Below, one piece after another: positions 1 to 9,721 of a DNA stretch of 17,352 bases (positions are counted from its first letter, which is position 1; each line of letters begins with the position of its first letter). A program made the translations under genes and the position numbers. This DNA comes from Burkholderiales bacterium (lineage in GTDB: Bacteria > Pseudomonadota > Gammaproteobacteria > Burkholderiales > Burkholderiaceae_D), in contig SYFN01000169.1 of assembly GCA_005800405.1 (NCBI GenBank), forward strand, positions 1 through 17,352, given 5' to 3'. Below the pieces are notes generated by a model. That model was not told the origin of the DNA and searched no databases. It saw only the letters and a program-made list of their open reading frames with translations.

Positions 1-1219
1 CGACAATTTTGCCGCAAATGATCTTCGCATCATTCGGCCGTTCCATCAGAAAGTCCGTCAGCGTCTTGGCGACGACTTCTTCTACTGGCCCGCGCACTTC
101 GGACGACACCAGCTTGTCTTTGGTCTGCGAGCTGAACTTTGGCTCGGGAACTTTGACCGACAGCACACAGGTCAGGCCTTCTCGCATGTCATCGCCACTG
201 ATTTCCACCTTGGCCTTTTTGGCGAAATCGTGTTCCTCGATATATTTGTTGATCACGCGCGTAATCGCGGCGCGCAAACCGGTTAGATGCGTTCCGCCAT
301 CACGCTGCGGACTATTGTTGGTGAAGCAGAGGACTTGCTCGTTGAAGGCGTCGTTCCACTGCATTGAGACATCAACCGAGATGGTCGTATTTTGTTCAGA
401 TATACGATCGCCGGTTGCCTGAAAAATATTCGGATGAAGAACACTCTTACTTTTGTTGATGTATTCAACAAAACCACGTGTCCCGCCTTCGAAGGCAAAG
501 CTTTCCTCCTTTCCGGTACGTTGGTCGCTTAGGCGAATATGCACACCATTGTTAAGGAATGACAGTTCACGAATACGCTTGGCAAGAATATCGTAGTGAA
601 ATTCGATGTGATTGAAAATTTCTTCATCAGCCCAGAAATGCACTTCCGTACCACGCTTGTCGGTATCTCCCACGACTTTAATCGGCGAAACTTCGACGCC
701 GTCTTGCACTTCGATTTCGCGACGCTGCGGGATACCCCGCTCGAACTCCATGTAATGCTGCTTGCCATCTCGGCGCACCGTAAGTTTGAGTTTCTTGGAC
801 AAGGCATTCACGCAGGAGACGCCCACGCCGTGCAAGCCACCGGACACTTTGTAAGAATTTTGGTCAAACTTGCCGCCCGCATGCAATTCGGTCATCACGA
901 TCTCGGCGGCACTGCGTTTTGGCTCGTGTTTGTCATCCCACTTGATACCCGTAGGAATTCCACGGCCATTATCGGTAATAGAAATGGAATTATCGGAATG
1001 AATCGTGACGTGGATTTCCGTACAGTGACTCGCCAGCGATTCATCGATAGAGTTGTCAAGTACCTCGAAGACCAGGTGATGCAGGCCAGTGCCATCGGAC
1101 GTGTCGCCGATATACATGCCAGGCCGCTTTCGGACTGCCTCCAGACCTTCAAGAATCTGAATCGATGACGCGCCGTACAGATTGGATTGGCTGGCGTTTT
1201 CTGACGGAATGGCTGACAT
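1..1219 (-). CDS. gyrB: DNA gyrase subunit B, 5' part (runs off left edge)
   Basis: GyrB is the ATPase subunit of DNA gyrase, which with GyrA introduces negative supercoils ahead of replication forks. About 406 codons are present, covering the GHKL ATPase domain and the transducer domain; the TOPRIM and tail regions lie outside the window. Visible motifs are [11 protein letters not shown] near residues 30-40, the ATP/Mg site [10 protein letters not shown] (catalytic Glu52 and Asn56, equivalent to E. coli Glu42 and Asn46), the DNGRGIP motif, the [12 protein letters not shown] lid, and QRDGGTHL followed by [15 protein letters not shown] in the transducer. The segment [17 protein letters not shown] after GRGIP is longer than in E. 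coli and is, from memory, typical of Betaproteobacteria. The ATG at 1219 is preceded by AAGGT at suitable spacing, and the N-terminus aligns with E. coli GyrB plus ten residues. It lies 94 bp after dnaN on the same strand, so the two are probably co-transcribed. Confidence 0.97.
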   Translation of the reverse strand, partial: MSAIPSENASQSNLYGASSIQILEGLEAVRKRPGMYIGDTSDGTGLHHLVFEVLDNSIDESLASHCTEIHVTIHSDNSISITDNGRGIPTGIKWDDKHEPKRSAAEIVMTELHAGGKFDQNSYKVSGGLHGVGVSCVNALSKKLKLTVRRDGKQHYMEFERGIPQRREIEVQDGVEVSPIKVVGDTDKRGTEVHFWADEEIFNHIEFHYDILAKRIRELSFLNNGVHIRLSDQRTGKEESFAFEGGTRGFVEYINKSKSVLHPNIFQATGDRISEQNTTISVDVSMQWNDAFNEQVLCFTNNSPQRDGGTHLTGLRAAITRVINKYIEEHDFAKKAKVEISGDDMREGLTCVLSVKVPEPKFSSQTKDKLVSSEVRGPVEEVVAKTLTDFLMERPNDAKIICGKIV

Positions 1220-1313
1220 GGCTACCTTGGAAACAATTGCTGTAAAAAATGGTCGGTCAAGAATTGTACATAGGGGCCATCCCGGCCCCCTTCGTATCAC
1301 AATGAATGCTTTT

Positions 1314-2417
1314 TCAAATTCTCATTGGCATGACGACATACTTGAAACTTGCGCCGTCAGGCAAGGTGATCAAAGCGGAGGAGTTGGCATCCCCCAGCGA
1401 TATGCTGATCTGATCGCACTTGAGGTTGTTAAGCACGTCGAGCAGATAGGTGACATTGAACCCAATGTCCACGCCATCACCACCATAGTCGATTTCGATC
1501 TCTTCGGTGGCCTCTTCCTGATCAGCGTTGGTCGAGCTGATCTTCAGACTACCTGGCTCAATGAAACAGCGCACGCCTTTGAACTTGTCCGAGGTCATGA
1601 TGGCGGAACGCTGTAGCGCGCGCAACAACAGTTCACGACTGATCGAAAAATTGTTTTTGTAGGCCTTTGGGATGACTCGAGTGTAATCAGGGAATTTACC
1701 CTCGACGAGTTTGGAAATCAGCTCGATATTGCCGAAATCGAATTTCACCTGGTTGGTCGCAATCTGCAGCTTGACTGGATCATCATTTTCCTCGAGCAGT
1801 CGCTGCAATTCCATGATGGTCTTGCGCGGAATGATCACTTCCTGACGAGCAAATTCCTGATCTGTTGTGATCTGGCTAAAGGCGAGTCGGTGACCGTCTG
1901 TCGCCACTGCAATCACATTTCTGCCATCGACCACCAGCAGCAGGCCATTCAGGTAGTAGCGAATATCCTGCTGCGCCATCGCAAAGTGCACCATATTGAA
2001 AAGGTACCTTAGCGTTTTTTGCGGCAAACTGAGCTCGGTAGCGTAATGTTCAGCTTGGGTCACTGTGGGGAATTCTTCCGCGGCCAAAGTTTGCAGCGCA
2101 AAACGCGACTTGCCGCACTGGACCGTCATGCGCTTGTTCGTCAGCGACAGTGTGACCTCGTCGTCGGGCAAAGCCCGCAAAATATCCAGCAACTTGCGTG
2201 CTGCCACCGTCGTCGCGGCAGACTCCTTGCCTGAGCTAATCGCTGCATGAGTACTGATCTGGACTTCGATATCGGTGGACAGCAGGGAAAGCTCATCGCC
2301 CTCTTTACGTATGAGGATATTGGCCAGAATCGGCAGTGTGTGCCGACGCTCGACAATACCACTCACGATCTGCAGAGGCCGCAGCAGCGCATCTCTGTGT
2401 GTTTTTACCAATTGCAT
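1314..2417 (-). CDS. dnaN: DNA polymerase III beta subunit (sliding clamp)
   Basis: DnaN dimerises into the ring clamp that tethers DNA polymerase III to DNA and serves as a platform for Hda, MutS and other clamp-binding proteins. The product is 367 residues, matching the usual 366-367. The N-terminus [16 protein letters not shown] and the segment [13 protein letters not shown] are typical of the family, and the C-terminal VVMPMRI corresponds to the conserved VVMPMRL end that lines the peptide-binding pocket. An in-frame ATG lies six codons upstream (2435), but the ATG at 2417 has a good AAAGGA ribosome binding site and matches family start sites, so it is preferred. It follows dnaA by 79 bp on the same strand, the standard dnaA-dnaN order. 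Confidence 0.97.
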   Translation of the reverse strand: MQLVKTHRDALLRPLQIVSGIVERRHTLPILANILIRKEGDELSLLSTDIEVQISTHAAISSGKESAATTVAARKLLDILRALPDDEVTLSLTNKRMTVQCGKSRFALQTLAAEEFPTVTQAEHYATELSLPQKTLRYLFNMVHFAMAQQDIRYYLNGLLLVVDGRNVIAVATDGHRLAFSQITTDQEFARQEVIIPRKTIMELQRLLEENDDPVKLQIATNQVKFDFGNIELISKLVEGKFPDYTRVIPKAYKNNFSISRELLLRALQRSAIMTSDKFKGVRCFIEPGSLKISSTNADQEEATEEIEIDYGGDGVDIGFNVTYLLDVLNNLKCDQISISLGDANSSALITLPDGASFKYVVMPMRI

Positions 2418-2496
2418 GGAATAGTCCTTTCGCAAAACTTTTTCCTATATAAATTAGCCGCCCGAGACCACTGGCTCGTCACGCCTTGCGGCTGGC

Positions 2497-3870
2497 TCAA
2501 CCTTTCAGGGTTTGTTCGAGTACGTGCAGCTCGTGATTACATTCCGGATTTTTGCTGCGGTCGGCGCCGATCTTGCGTACGGCATGCAAGACGGTGGTGT
2601 GATCGCGTCCACCAAACAACTCGCCGATTTCCGGCAGACTTTTCTGCGTCAGCTCTTTGGCGAGATACATGGCAATCTGGCGCGGACGTGCGATGTTTGC
2701 CGGGCGCTTCTTTGAATACATATCGGCGACTTTGATATTGAAGAAGTCAGCGACGGTCTTTTGAATGTTTTCTATGGAAATCTGGCGGTTCTGCACCGAC
2801 AACAAATCCTTGAGTGCATCCTTGACCACATCAATGGTGATTTCCTTGCCGTGGAAACGTGAATACGCGAGTATTTTGCGCAGAGCCCCTTCCAGTTCGC
2901 GTACGTTCGACCGCAAATGCTTGGCCACGAAAAAAGCCACGTCATCCGACAAGGTGCAGCCCTCCTGCGATGCTTTTTTCAGCAGAATAGCCACTCGCAT
3001 TTCCAGCTCTGGCGGCTCGACTGCAACGGTGAGACCCGAATCGAACCGCGAAATCAGGCGGTCATCCATGCCGCTGATTTCTTTCGGATAGGTGTCGCTG
3101 GTAATGATGATTTGTTTTTTGGCCGCGATCAGCGCCTCAAACGCATAAAAAAACTCCTCCTGTGTACGGCTTTTGCCGCCAAAGAATTGAATGTCATCGA
3201 TCAGCAGCAAATCGAGCGAATGGTAATAGCGCTTGAAATCGTCGAACCCCTTGCGCTGGTAGGCGGTAACGACATCGCGCACATACTGCTCTGCGTGGAT
3301 GTACCGGATCTTGACCGAGGGATTGTCCACCAGAACCTGGTTGCCAATCGCATGGATCAGGTGCGTCTTACCCAGACCAACGCCGCCATACAGGAACAGT
3401 GGGTTGTAGGAGCTGCCTGGGTTGCTGGCGACCTGGATCGCAGCTGCTCGCGCCAGCTGATTGGCTTTGCCGGTAACGAAACTGTCGAAGGTCAGCGCCG
3501 AATTGATCTTGCTCTGGTCACGCCGAGCACCTCCCTCGCCGACATGACCGACGGGGATCGCGGCTGCCTCAGCTTGCACGGCCGATGCGGTCGCAAGCTG
3601 CGGCGCGACGGGTTTTTTGGCAATGTTGTTGCGGGGGTCCAGCACGAACTGCACGTCCACTGGCCCCTGCCAGAACTCTGCGGCGATGCTGGTGATGCGG
3701 TCCGCAAACTGGGTTTTTACCCAATCGAGCTTGAATCGGTTAGGCGCGGCAATCCTCAGGCGGCCCTCTTCGAAATCTAGAGGTGCCAGCGGTTTTATCC
3801 AGGCGCTGAACTGCTGAGGCGTCAGTTCCTGCTGCAGCTGCGTAGCACAGGACTGCCAAAATTCTTCCAT
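2497..3870 (-). CDS. dnaA: Chromosomal replication initiator protein DnaA
   Basis: DnaA binds 9-mer boxes at oriC, oligomerises with ATP and melts the origin; it also acts as a transcription factor, often repressing itself. The 457-residue product has all four domains. Domain I (residues 1-80) includes [13 protein letters not shown] short alanine-rich linker (about 81-125) follows. The AAA+ domain has Walker A GGVGLGKT at 162-169, Walker B LLLIDD at 221-226 and the box VII arginine in SRF at 274-276. Domain IV carries the helix-turn-helix signature [10 protein letters not shown] at 421-430, which contacts the DnaA box. The ATG at 3870 gives the expected N-terminus. Upstream DNA contains a DnaA box overlapping a candidate promoter, consistent with autoregulation. 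Confidence 0.98.
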   Translation of the reverse strand: MEEFWQSCATQLQQELTPQQFSAWIKPLAPLDFEEGRLRIAAPNRFKLDWVKTQFADRITSIAAEFWQGPVDVQFVLDPRNNIAKKPVAPQLATASAVQAEAAAIPVGHVGEGGARRDQSKINSALTFDSFVTGKANQLARAAAIQVASNPGSSYNPLFLYGGVGLGKTHLIHAIGNQVLVDNPSVKIRYIHAEQYVRDVVTAYQRKGFDDFKRYYHSLDLLLIDDIQFFGGKSRTQEEFFYAFEALIAAKKQIIITSDTYPKEISGMDDRLISRFDSGLTVAVEPPELEMRVAILLKKASQEGCTLSDDVAFFVAKHLRSNVRELEGALRKILAYSRFHGKEITIDVVKDALKDLLSVQNRQISIENIQKTVADFFNIKVADMYSKKRPANIARPRQIAMYLAKELTQKSLPEIGELFGGRDHTTVLHAVRKIGADRSKNPECNHELHVLEQTLKG

Positions 3871-3963
3871 GCGATTGGTCTGGTATGAAGCGGCAGGTGG
3901 AAGCGCACTTCGGGTTGATTGTTGGTTTGATGGCCTAGCACGAAGCCTGCCGCGGTAGCCACT

Positions 3964-3994
3964 ATTTTACTCCCGGGAGGCAAAGTTATCCACA
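3964..3994 (-). promoter_or_regulatory. Candidate dnaA promoter overlapped by a DnaA box
   Basis: Reading leftward, TGGATA (3987-3992) and TAAAAT (3964-3969) form a -35/-10 pair with a 17-bp spacer about 95 bp before the dnaA start codon. The -35 lies inside the perfect DnaA box TTATCCACA at 3986-3994. DnaA bound there would block RNA polymerase, the classic autorepression arrangement. The box is seen directly; promoter function and repression are inferred. Confidence 0.5.
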
Positions 3995-4139
3995 GGCCGG
4001 GCCCGATTTTTGGGGTCATCTGCGATGGATAATCTGCACCCGAGATTGCCAATCTGCTACATATTTCTTTGATTGGGCTATGTTGGCCCTCTCGTCACCG
4101 CTCGGTCATGGGCGTTCCTGCCTTTCCACTTGTAGGTAA

Positions 4140-4169
4140 TTGACAGATATGCGGAAAATACTGTCTAAT
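4140..4169 (+). promoter_or_regulatory. Candidate promoter of the rpmH-rnpA-yidD-yidC operon
   Basis: A consensus -35 TTGACA at 4140-4145 and a near-consensus -10 TCTAAT at 4164-4169 are separated by 18 bp. They precede rpmH by about 110 bp on the same strand. No better sigma-70-like match was seen in this gap. Confidence 0.6.
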
Positions 4170-4278
4170 TCAGGGTTCTGCGCGCTGACTTAGGTTGATG
4201 CGGGCGCCGCGGTCAGCCATATTGGCCGGACGAGTTACGAATTCCCATCGATTTTTTGCTGATTAAGCGAGACCTTAA

Positions 4279-4413
4279 ATGAAACGTACTTACCAACCCT
4301 CCGTCGTACGCCGCAAGCGCATGCATGGTTTCCGCGCGCGCATGGCCACTCGCAGCGGTCGCGCGATTCTGAATGCCCGCCGTGCGAAAGGCCGCAAACG
4401 CCTCGCAGTCTAA
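4279..4413 (+). CDS. rpmH: 50S ribosomal protein L34
   Basis: A 44-residue, strongly basic protein of the large ribosomal subunit. It begins [20 protein letters not shown], the near-invariant L34 start, and continues with [19 protein letters not shown] to the usual LAV end. Length and sequence match the family throughout. It is the first gene of the conserved rpmH-rnpA-yidD-yidC cluster, 28 bp before rnpA, and diverges from dnaA. Confidence 0.98.
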   Translation: MKRTYQPSVVRRKRMHGFRARMATRSGRAILNARRAKGRKRLAV

Positions 4414-4441
4414 GGCGGGTTGCCCATAAGGCCCTGATAGC

Positions 4442-4816
4442 GTGTCCGGCAAACGCCCGGAAGATTACGCGAGGATCAAGCGTATTGTAAAAACGGATGA
4501 GTTTTCATCCGTTTTTCGTTTGAGACCCGTATTCCGAACCACACACTTCGTGCTGTATGCGCGTCCTAACGAATCAGGGCATGCGCGCTTGGGCGTAGTG
4601 GTCGCCAAACGCCTTGCAGCGCGTGCCGTTACTCGCAACATGATCAAACGGCTCGCACGCGAAGTGTTCCGAAAGTCAGAATGGGTCAACAGCGATTTCA
4701 TTATCCGACTGAATGCTCCAGTAATGCGTCGCAACCAACGTGCCTCGTCGCGCGCCGGCAAAATCGCATTGGCTACCGAACTGACGGAACTGATGAAATC
4801 TCAACGCCTGCGATAA
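4442..4816 (+). CDS. rnpA: Ribonuclease P protein component
   Basis: RnpA is the basic protein cofactor of the RNase P ribozyme that trims the 5' ends of precursor tRNAs. The product has 124 residues. Family marks are VKTDEFSSVFRLRPVFRTTHF near the N-terminus and the RNA-binding RNR-type motif within RAVTRNMIKRLAREVFR (about 61-77). The likely start is GTG at 4442, with an AAGG ribosome-binding sequence about a dozen bases upstream; there is no suitable ATG in frame before the conserved region. It sits between rpmH and yidD, as in most bacteria, with only 5 bp to yidD. Confidence 0.95.
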   Translation: MSGKRPEDYARIKRIVKTDEFSSVFRLRPVFRTTHFVLYARPNESGHARLGVVVAKRLAARAVTRNMIKRLAREVFRKSEWVNSDFIIRLNAPVMRRNQRASSRAGKIALATELTELMKSQRLR

Positions 4817-4821
4817 CTCCC

Positions 4822-5073
4822 ATGAAATTCATCCTGCTGCTACTACGAGCCTACAAACTCTGCTTTAGTCCTTTTCTGGGTCAGCACTGCCGCTTTTATC
4901 CCAGCTGTTCCGATTATGCGCAGCAAGCTATCGTCGAACATGGCGTCTCGCGCGGCACTCTGCTTGCTGGCCGGAGACTCTGCAAATGTCACCCATGGCA
5001 TGCGGGCGGCTTTGACCCGGTCCCATCCAGACAAACCAACGGCGCTGATGCACCGGCTCCGCAATCTCACTGA
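4822..5073 (+). CDS. yidD: Membrane protein insertion efficiency factor YidD
   Basis: YidD is a small protein associated with the inner membrane that aids YidC-dependent insertion of membrane proteins. The 83-residue product has the amphipathic N-terminus MKFILLLLRAYKLCFSPFLG, the hallmark CRFYPSCSDYA (Cys23 and Cys29), a second cysteine pair at 54 and 56, and HPWHAGGFDPVP. The start overlaps no gene but lies 5 bp after the rnpA stop. I see no strong ribosome binding site, which suggests translational coupling to rnpA. Confidence 0.95.
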   Translation: MKFILLLLRAYKLCFSPFLGQHCRFYPSCSDYAQQAIVEHGVSRGTLLAGRRLCKCHPWHAGGFDPVPSRQTNGADAPAPQSH

Positions 5074-5094
5074 ATTATCTACGTCAAAGCTCTT

Positions 5095-6756
5095 ATGGAT
5101 ATCAAACGCACTGTCCTGCTGGTTGTTTTCTCACTCTCCTTGCTGATGCTGTGGGAGAACTGGAATATCTACAACGGTGGTCCTTCCATGTTTGCCCCCG
5201 AGCAAAGAGTCACATCAACGGCAGCACAGACATCGCCTAGCACCGCCAGCGAGCAATCCGTACCACAGGCGTCTGTCAGCACCAGCGCAAACACTAGCAC
5301 CAGCAATCAAGTACCGGGGGGCGGCACTGCCAACCCTCAGGGCGAACGAATCACCCTCAGTACCGATCTTCTCAAGGTGGAAATCAACACAGCGGGCGGT
5401 GAACTCACCCGCGTAGAACTACTCAAGCACAAAGACGCTGCGAATCCTGAAAAAAATGTCGTGCTGATGGAAAGCGGAACAGGACGCACTTACATCGGTC
5501 AGACTGGATTGATCGGCGGTGATTTTCCCAACCATCGCACGATGTACAGCGCGCGGCCCGGAGCTCGTACCCTGGAAGGCGGTGACACTATTGAATTGGT
5601 ACTCGATGCAGAACAAAACGGCGTGAAGCTTACCAAGACTTATGTGTTCAAGCGCGGCCAATATCAGATCGATCTGAACCATTCGGTGGTTAACACCACA
5701 GCAGATGCGATCTCCCCATCCGTGTACGTACAACTCGTGCGCGATGGCAGCAAACTTGAAGGCGATTCGGCGTTTTACAGCACCTTCAATGGCCCTGCCA
5801 TTTACACAGCCACGGAAAAATTCCGCAAGGTCTCGTTTGAAGACATTGAAAAAGCGAAGAACGCGCCGCCGGTGCGTACCAGCGATGGGTGGATTGCGAT
5901 GGTCCAGCACTACTTCGTTACGGCTTTCCTGCCAACGGCCAAGGGCCAGCATGAACTGTTTACCCGCAAAATCGACAACAATCTCTATGCAGTCGGCTCC
6001 ATCATGAGTATGGGGAGCGTTGCGCCGGGTACTTCGACGTCCATCTCGGGCAAGCTGTTCGTCGGCCCCCAGGAATCCGCTGCCCTCGAGCAGTTCGCAA
6101 CTGACTTTGATCTGGTCAAGGATTACGGCTGGCTGACCATCATTGCCAAACCCATTTTCTGGCTGATGGAGCAAATCCAGAAAGTCCTCAACAACTGGGG
6201 CTGGACTATCATCGTACTGACCATCATCATTAAGCTGGCATTCTTTCCGCTGTCTGCCGCCAGCTACCGCAGTATGGCCAAGATGAAGCTGGTCACACCG
6301 AAAATGACCGCAATACGCGAACGCCACAAAGGCGATCCGCAGAAAATGAATGCGGCGATGATGGAGCTCTACAAGACCGAGAAAATCAATCCGCTCGGCG
6401 GATGTCTGCCCGTCGTTGTACAAATCCCGGTATTCATCGCACTCTACTGGGTGCTGCTGGCCAGTGTGGAAATGCGCCACGCTCCGTGGCTGGGGTGGGT
6501 ACAGGATTTGTCAGCGCCCGACCCCTGGTACATCCTGCCTGTCGTCATGGCCGCATCCATGTTCGTGCAAACCAAGCTCAACCCCACACCGCCTGATCCA
6601 ATTCAAGCCAAGATCATGATGATCATGCCAATCGCTTTTTCGGTGATGTTTTTCTTTTTCCCTGCCGGCCTCGTGCTGTACTGGGTCGTGAATAATCTGC
6701 TGTCGATTGGACAGCAATGGGTAATCACCCGTCAATCGGGGCAAGGTAAAGCCTGA
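5095..6756 (+). CDS. yidC: Membrane protein insertase YidC
   Basis: YidC inserts and folds inner-membrane proteins, alone or with the Sec translocon. The 553-residue product has the proteobacterial layout: one N-terminal membrane segment (about residues 6-20), a Ser/Thr/Gln-rich linker, a large periplasmic beta domain (about 85-340), and a C-terminal core with membrane segments near 367-387, 436-457, 477-492 and 506-535. The conserved core arginine of the hydrophilic groove is seen in [12 protein letters not shown] (Arg392), and [22 protein letters not shown] is the family signature region. It ends the rpmH cluster, 71 bp before mnmE. The periplasmic linker is low-complexity but the frame is intact. 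Confidence 0.97.
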   Translation: MDIKRTVLLVVFSLSLLMLWENWNIYNGGPSMFAPEQRVTSTAAQTSPSTASEQSVPQASVSTSANTSTSNQVPGGGTANPQGERITLSTDLLKVEINTAGGELTRVELLKHKDAANPEKNVVLMESGTGRTYIGQTGLIGGDFPNHRTMYSARPGARTLEGGDTIELVLDAEQNGVKLTKTYVFKRGQYQIDLNHSVVNTTADAISPSVYVQLVRDGSKLEGDSAFYSTFNGPAIYTATEKFRKVSFEDIEKAKNAPPVRTSDGWIAMVQHYFVTAFLPTAKGQHELFTRKIDNNLYAVGSIMSMGSVAPGTSTSISGKLFVGPQESAALEQFATDFDLVKDYGWLTIIAKPIFWLMEQIQKVLNNWGWTIIVLTIIIKLAFFPLSAASYRSMAKMKLVTPKMTAIRERHKGDPQKMNAAMMELYKTEKINPLGGCLPVVVQIPVFIALYWVLLASVEMRHAPWLGWVQDLSAPDPWYILPVVMAASMFVQTKLNPTPPDPIQAKIMMIMPIAFSVMFFFFPAGLVLYWVVNNLLSIGQQWVITRQSGQGKA

Positions 6757-6827
6757 TTGTTTTAAGCATCCAAAAAGTCCATCACCTGCTGGTCACGGAT
6801 TTTTTTTATTCCGTATACACTTTCGCC

Positions 6828-8216
6828 ATGCTTATTGATACCTCTCCCATTGCTGCCATTGCCACCGCTCCGGGACGAGGAGGCATCGGCGTGGTGCGCA
6901 TTTCGGGCAAACAGTTAGGCGTACTTGTTCATGCAGTGTGCCGACTTGATGGCAAACGTGAGCTTAGCCCGCGACGAGCAACCTTCCTTGATTTTGTTCA
7001 GGCCGATGGCAACGTGATCGACCGCGGGCTCGCCATTTATTTCAATGCACCCCACTCCTACACCGGCGAAGAGGTGCTCGAATTGCAAGGACATGGCGGG
7101 CCGATCGTCATGCAAATGCTGCTCAATCGCTGCCTTGAGGCAGGAAAAGAAATGGGTCTCAGGCTGGCGAACCCGGGTGAATTTACTTATCGTGCTTTTC
7201 TCAATGACAAACTCGATCTTGCTCAAGCTGAGGCCGTGTCCGATCTGATCGATGCATCGACCGAGGCCGCGGCACGGCTGGCCACGCAGTCTTTATCGGG
7301 TGCATTCTCAAAGCAGATTGAACAATTAGTTGAACAAGTAATTCGCTTGCGCACACTGGTTGAGGCAACGCTGGATTTTCCTGAAGAAGAAATCGAATTC
7401 CTGGAAAAATCCGATGCACTCGGCCAGCTACAGTGTTTGCGCGAAACACTGGATGCCGTGCTCACGCAAGCGGGGCAGGGTGCCTTGCTGCGCGTTGGCC
7501 TCAAGGTCGTTCTCGCGGGCCAGCCCAATGTCGGCAAGAGCTCCTTGCTCAATGCTCTTGCCGGTAATGACGTTGCGATCGTCACACCCATCGCAGGTAC
7601 GACACGCGACAAGATCACCGAAACAATTCATGTCGAGGGCATACCGATCAAGATTATCGACACTGCCGGCATACGCACCGCGGCCGAGACCGATGGCGAA
7701 GTCGAGCGTATCGGTATATCGCGCACCTGGAGCGCGGTGGAACAGGCCGATGTGATCTTGCACATCTTGGATGCCAGCCGCGGGCCGACACGCGCCGATG
7801 AAGAAATCCTCGGACGGCTACCTAATCAAATTCCTCTGCTGCGCATCTGGAACAAGATCGATCTCTCCGGACACATGCCCACCATTGATCAGCAAGACGA
7901 TGGCGCGCATATCTATCTGTCGGCGGCAGAGCGCACGGGTATGGAATTACTGCGCAAGGAACTGTTGCGGATCACAGGCTGGCAGCAAACCGGGGAATCG
8001 ATCTATCTGGCGCGCGAACGCCATCTGATTGCCTTGCGTGCAGCGCAGGGCCATCTGCAGACCGCCGCTGAGCTCGCAGCGCAACGCGACAGCGCCCTTG
8101 ATTTGTTTGCCGAGGAACTGCGACTGGCTCAGGAGCGACTTAACAGCATCACCGGTACGTTCACCTCGGATGATTTGCTGGGCGTGATTTTCAGCAGTTT
8201 TTGCATCGGGAAATAG
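6828..8216 (+). CDS. mnmE: tRNA modification GTPase MnmE
   Basis: MnmE, with MnmG (GidA), adds the carboxymethylaminomethyl group to uridine 34 of certain tRNAs, using a tetrahydrofolate-derived carbon. The 462-residue product has the N-terminal folate-binding domain starting [21 protein letters not shown], the [15 protein letters not shown] and [17 protein letters not shown] motifs, and a helical domain that holds an inserted G domain. The G domain shows G1 GQPNVGKS at 231-238, G2 GTTRD at 257-261, G3 DTAG at 278-281 and G4 NKID at 342-345. The C-terminus is FCIGK with the catalytic Cys459. The usual neighbour after yidC is mnmE, so this is the expected locus. Confidence 0.97.
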   Translation: MLIDTSPIAAIATAPGRGGIGVVRISGKQLGVLVHAVCRLDGKRELSPRRATFLDFVQADGNVIDRGLAIYFNAPHSYTGEEVLELQGHGGPIVMQMLLNRCLEAGKEMGLRLANPGEFTYRAFLNDKLDLAQAEAVSDLIDASTEAAARLATQSLSGAFSKQIEQLVEQVIRLRTLVEATLDFPEEEIEFLEKSDALGQLQCLRETLDAVLTQAGQGALLRVGLKVVLAGQPNVGKSSLLNALAGNDVAIVTPIAGTTRDKITETIHVEGIPIKIIDTAGIRTAAETDGEVERIGISRTWSAVEQADVILHILDASRGPTRADEEILGRLPNQIPLLRIWNKIDLSGHMPTIDQQDDGAHIYLSAAERTGMELLRKELLRITGWQQTGESIYLARERHLIALRAAQGHLQTAAELAAQRDSALDLFAEELRLAQERLNSITGTFTSDDLLGVIFSSFCIGK

Positions 8217-8256
8217 GCAGCTCTCACAGTACCGACTCTATCCAATCACGACTTGC

Positions 8257-9501
8257 CTACGGCTTCAGTGATGATTTCACCCGCCTAAAATCCGACTTGC
8301 GTATGAGCGCATGAATGCCCTTGGTACGGTCAACCACCTGCGATACATTGAAATCTGTTGCTGCCGAGAGGTAGGCGTACGCGACAGCGCGATCCATTCC
8401 CATGACCTCCGATAAAAAGCGAATTGCTTCTCTGACGGCATCTTTCATGGCTTCATCCAGATCCGGATTCAATCCAATCGCAATCCAGTAATGCGGTGCT
8501 TCACCCAGCGGCTTTTTCAGCGAGCCCGTGGCGGCCGGAATTCGCCGATCACCTTTTTTCAATAACGTGAAGCGAAATGTGGCGCGCATAGAGTGCTCTA
8601 GTGCGGTGAGTGCCACCTCGCCATTGGCCTGAACCATGTGCGGATCACCGGTATAGAAATTCGCACCCGGTACAAAAACCGGCAGGTAAATTGTTGTACC
8701 TGCGCCCAGATCTTTGACATCGATATTGCCGCCATAGACGCCTGGTGGTACGGAATGCACGGGCTGATCCGTTGCTGCTGCCACACCCATCACCCCCATG
8801 AAAGGCGAGGTTGGAAAGGTGATCGTTTCACCCTGACGATTCGTCATTACGGCCTCCCATTTCCCTTGACGATTGCGTCGTATCGGGGTGAATACGGAGA
8901 CGTTATGAAATTTTGCCGGGGACAGCGCGCTCGCATCGGGTTCCGGTTTCGGGCCTTCGGGAAATTCCCCGGGCAGCGCACCCTTTCCATGGCGGTTGGA
9001 AATCACGCCATAAGCAACACGAGGGACCACTGACACGATATCGACTTTCAAAACATCGCCCGGTGCTGCTCCATCGACAGCGACAGGTCCGGTAATGATA
9101 TGCGGTCCATCCTTGACAAAGTCGTGCGGCAAATCGGATTGAGTGATTGCGATAGCGTCTTTGAGAACCTGATGCGCTTGCACGCCTTTCGAGGCGAAAT
9201 ACTGGGCCGGATTGCTGCCCTGGTCCTCCAGCAATCCTTCGTGAGACAAGGTATCGAAAATCACCGTGGTGCCCGAGGGTACCGTAAGTACGGGTACGTC
9301 AGCTGCATTAGGCAAATAGCCCCACTTGATCGTGGCAAGTGTGGATGGCACATAAAACACCTTGCCACGATGGCCCTTGATCGCGATGGGGCCAGGTTTG
9401 TCAGCCAAGGGCTGAAGCGGAAATGCGCTAGACGTGCCAGCGGATACTGAAGCAAGCGCGCTCGCGAGCAAAAAACCTAACGTCCAATGTTTATTGTTCA
9501 T
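8257..9501 (-). CDS. Exported acetamidase/formamidase family protein
   Basis: This 414-residue protein belongs to the FmdA/AmdA family, which hydrolyses formamide, acetamide or related short amides to the acid and ammonia. The family core is clear: GPVAVDGAAPGDVLKVDI at about 138-155, VYGGNIDVKDLGAGTTIYLP near 256-274, then VPGANFYTGDPHMVQANGEV and TALE, containing the conserved acidic and histidine residues. Unlike cytoplasmic amidases of the family it starts with a probable signal peptide: a positively charged MNNKHW, a hydrophobic stretch to about residue 21 and a possible cleavage site near SSA-F (26/27). This suggests periplasmic action. The gene converges on mnmE with a 40-bp gap. No clear ribosome binding site was seen. 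Substrate is not determinable from the sequence. Confidence 0.87.
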   Translation of the reverse strand: MNNKHWTLGFLLASALASVSAGTSSAFPLQPLADKPGPIAIKGHRGKVFYVPSTLATIKWGYLPNAADVPVLTVPSGTTVIFDTLSHEGLLEDQGSNPAQYFASKGVQAHQVLKDAIAITQSDLPHDFVKDGPHIITGPVAVDGAAPGDVLKVDIVSVVPRVAYGVISNRHGKGALPGEFPEGPKPEPDASALSPAKFHNVSVFTPIRRNRQGKWEAVMTNRQGETITFPTSPFMGVMGVAAATDQPVHSVPPGVYGGNIDVKDLGAGTTIYLPVFVPGANFYTGDPHMVQANGEVALTALEHSMRATFRFTLLKKGDRRIPAATGSLKKPLGEAPHYWIAIGLNPDLDEAMKDAVREAIRFLSEVMGMDRAVAYAYLSAATDFNVSQVVDRTKGIHALIRKSDFRRVKSSLKP

Positions 9502-9721
9502 GGTGTGCCGGATGTGATCGTCGTGGATTTTTGTTTCGAGAAATTATGCATGATTTTGAAAAATGGTGAGCGCAACATCGAGGCTGCAGATGCGCGTGGC
9601 GAGTATCAACAACGGGCGATTGCGCGCGCTGAAGTATGGGAACAGGGGGGTTAATTTTTTGCTATGGCTTAGGCGCGAGCTGAGGCAATGCGGGTGTTGA
9701 ACGGGGGCCTCGAGTGCTGCC

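Larger units (their letters stand above)
3871..4278. other. Candidate replication origin region between dnaA and rpmH
   Basis: This 408-bp gap separates the divergent dnaA and rpmH genes, a position where many bacterial origins lie. I see one perfect DnaA box, TTATCCACA at 3986-3994, and a degenerate one (TTATCCATC on the minus strand, near 4024-4032, two mismatches). A short A+T-rich stretch around 4052-4080 is flanked by a 6-bp inverted repeat, CCAATC at 4049-4054 and GATTGG at 4071-4076. AATCTGC is repeated at 4031 and 4051. The number of boxes is low for a typical multi-box origin, so the functional origin could extend elsewhere or use weaker sites. The origin role is inferred mainly from gene order. 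Confidence 0.45.

Noticed and set aside
596..1168. 190-codon open frame on the plus strand
   Set aside because: It is antisense to the GyrB ATPase domain, with no independent coding evidence.
1273..1289. GC-rich hairpin (GGGGCC / GGCCCC) between dnaN and gyrB
   Set aside because: On the minus strand no T-run follows it, so it is not an intrinsic terminator; it may be a weak transcript structure only.
2917..3780. 287-codon open frame on the plus strand
   Set aside because: It is antisense to dnaA; composition mirrors DnaA codons and no motif is present.
5419..6480. 353-codon open frame on the minus strand
   Set aside because: It lies wholly antisense to yidC, has no family features, and is explained by the codon bias of yidC.
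6795..6813. ACGGA / TCCGT inverted repeat around a T-run upstream of mnmE
   Set aside because: The stem has only 5 bp and the T-run is in the loop, so it fits neither a terminator nor a convincing operator.
9487..9654. 55-codon plus-strand frame overlapping the start of the acetamidase-family gene
   Set aside because: No ribosome binding site, no recognisable family and a head overlap with a confident gene; likely chance. The rest of the 9502-9721 gap shows no clear signal.
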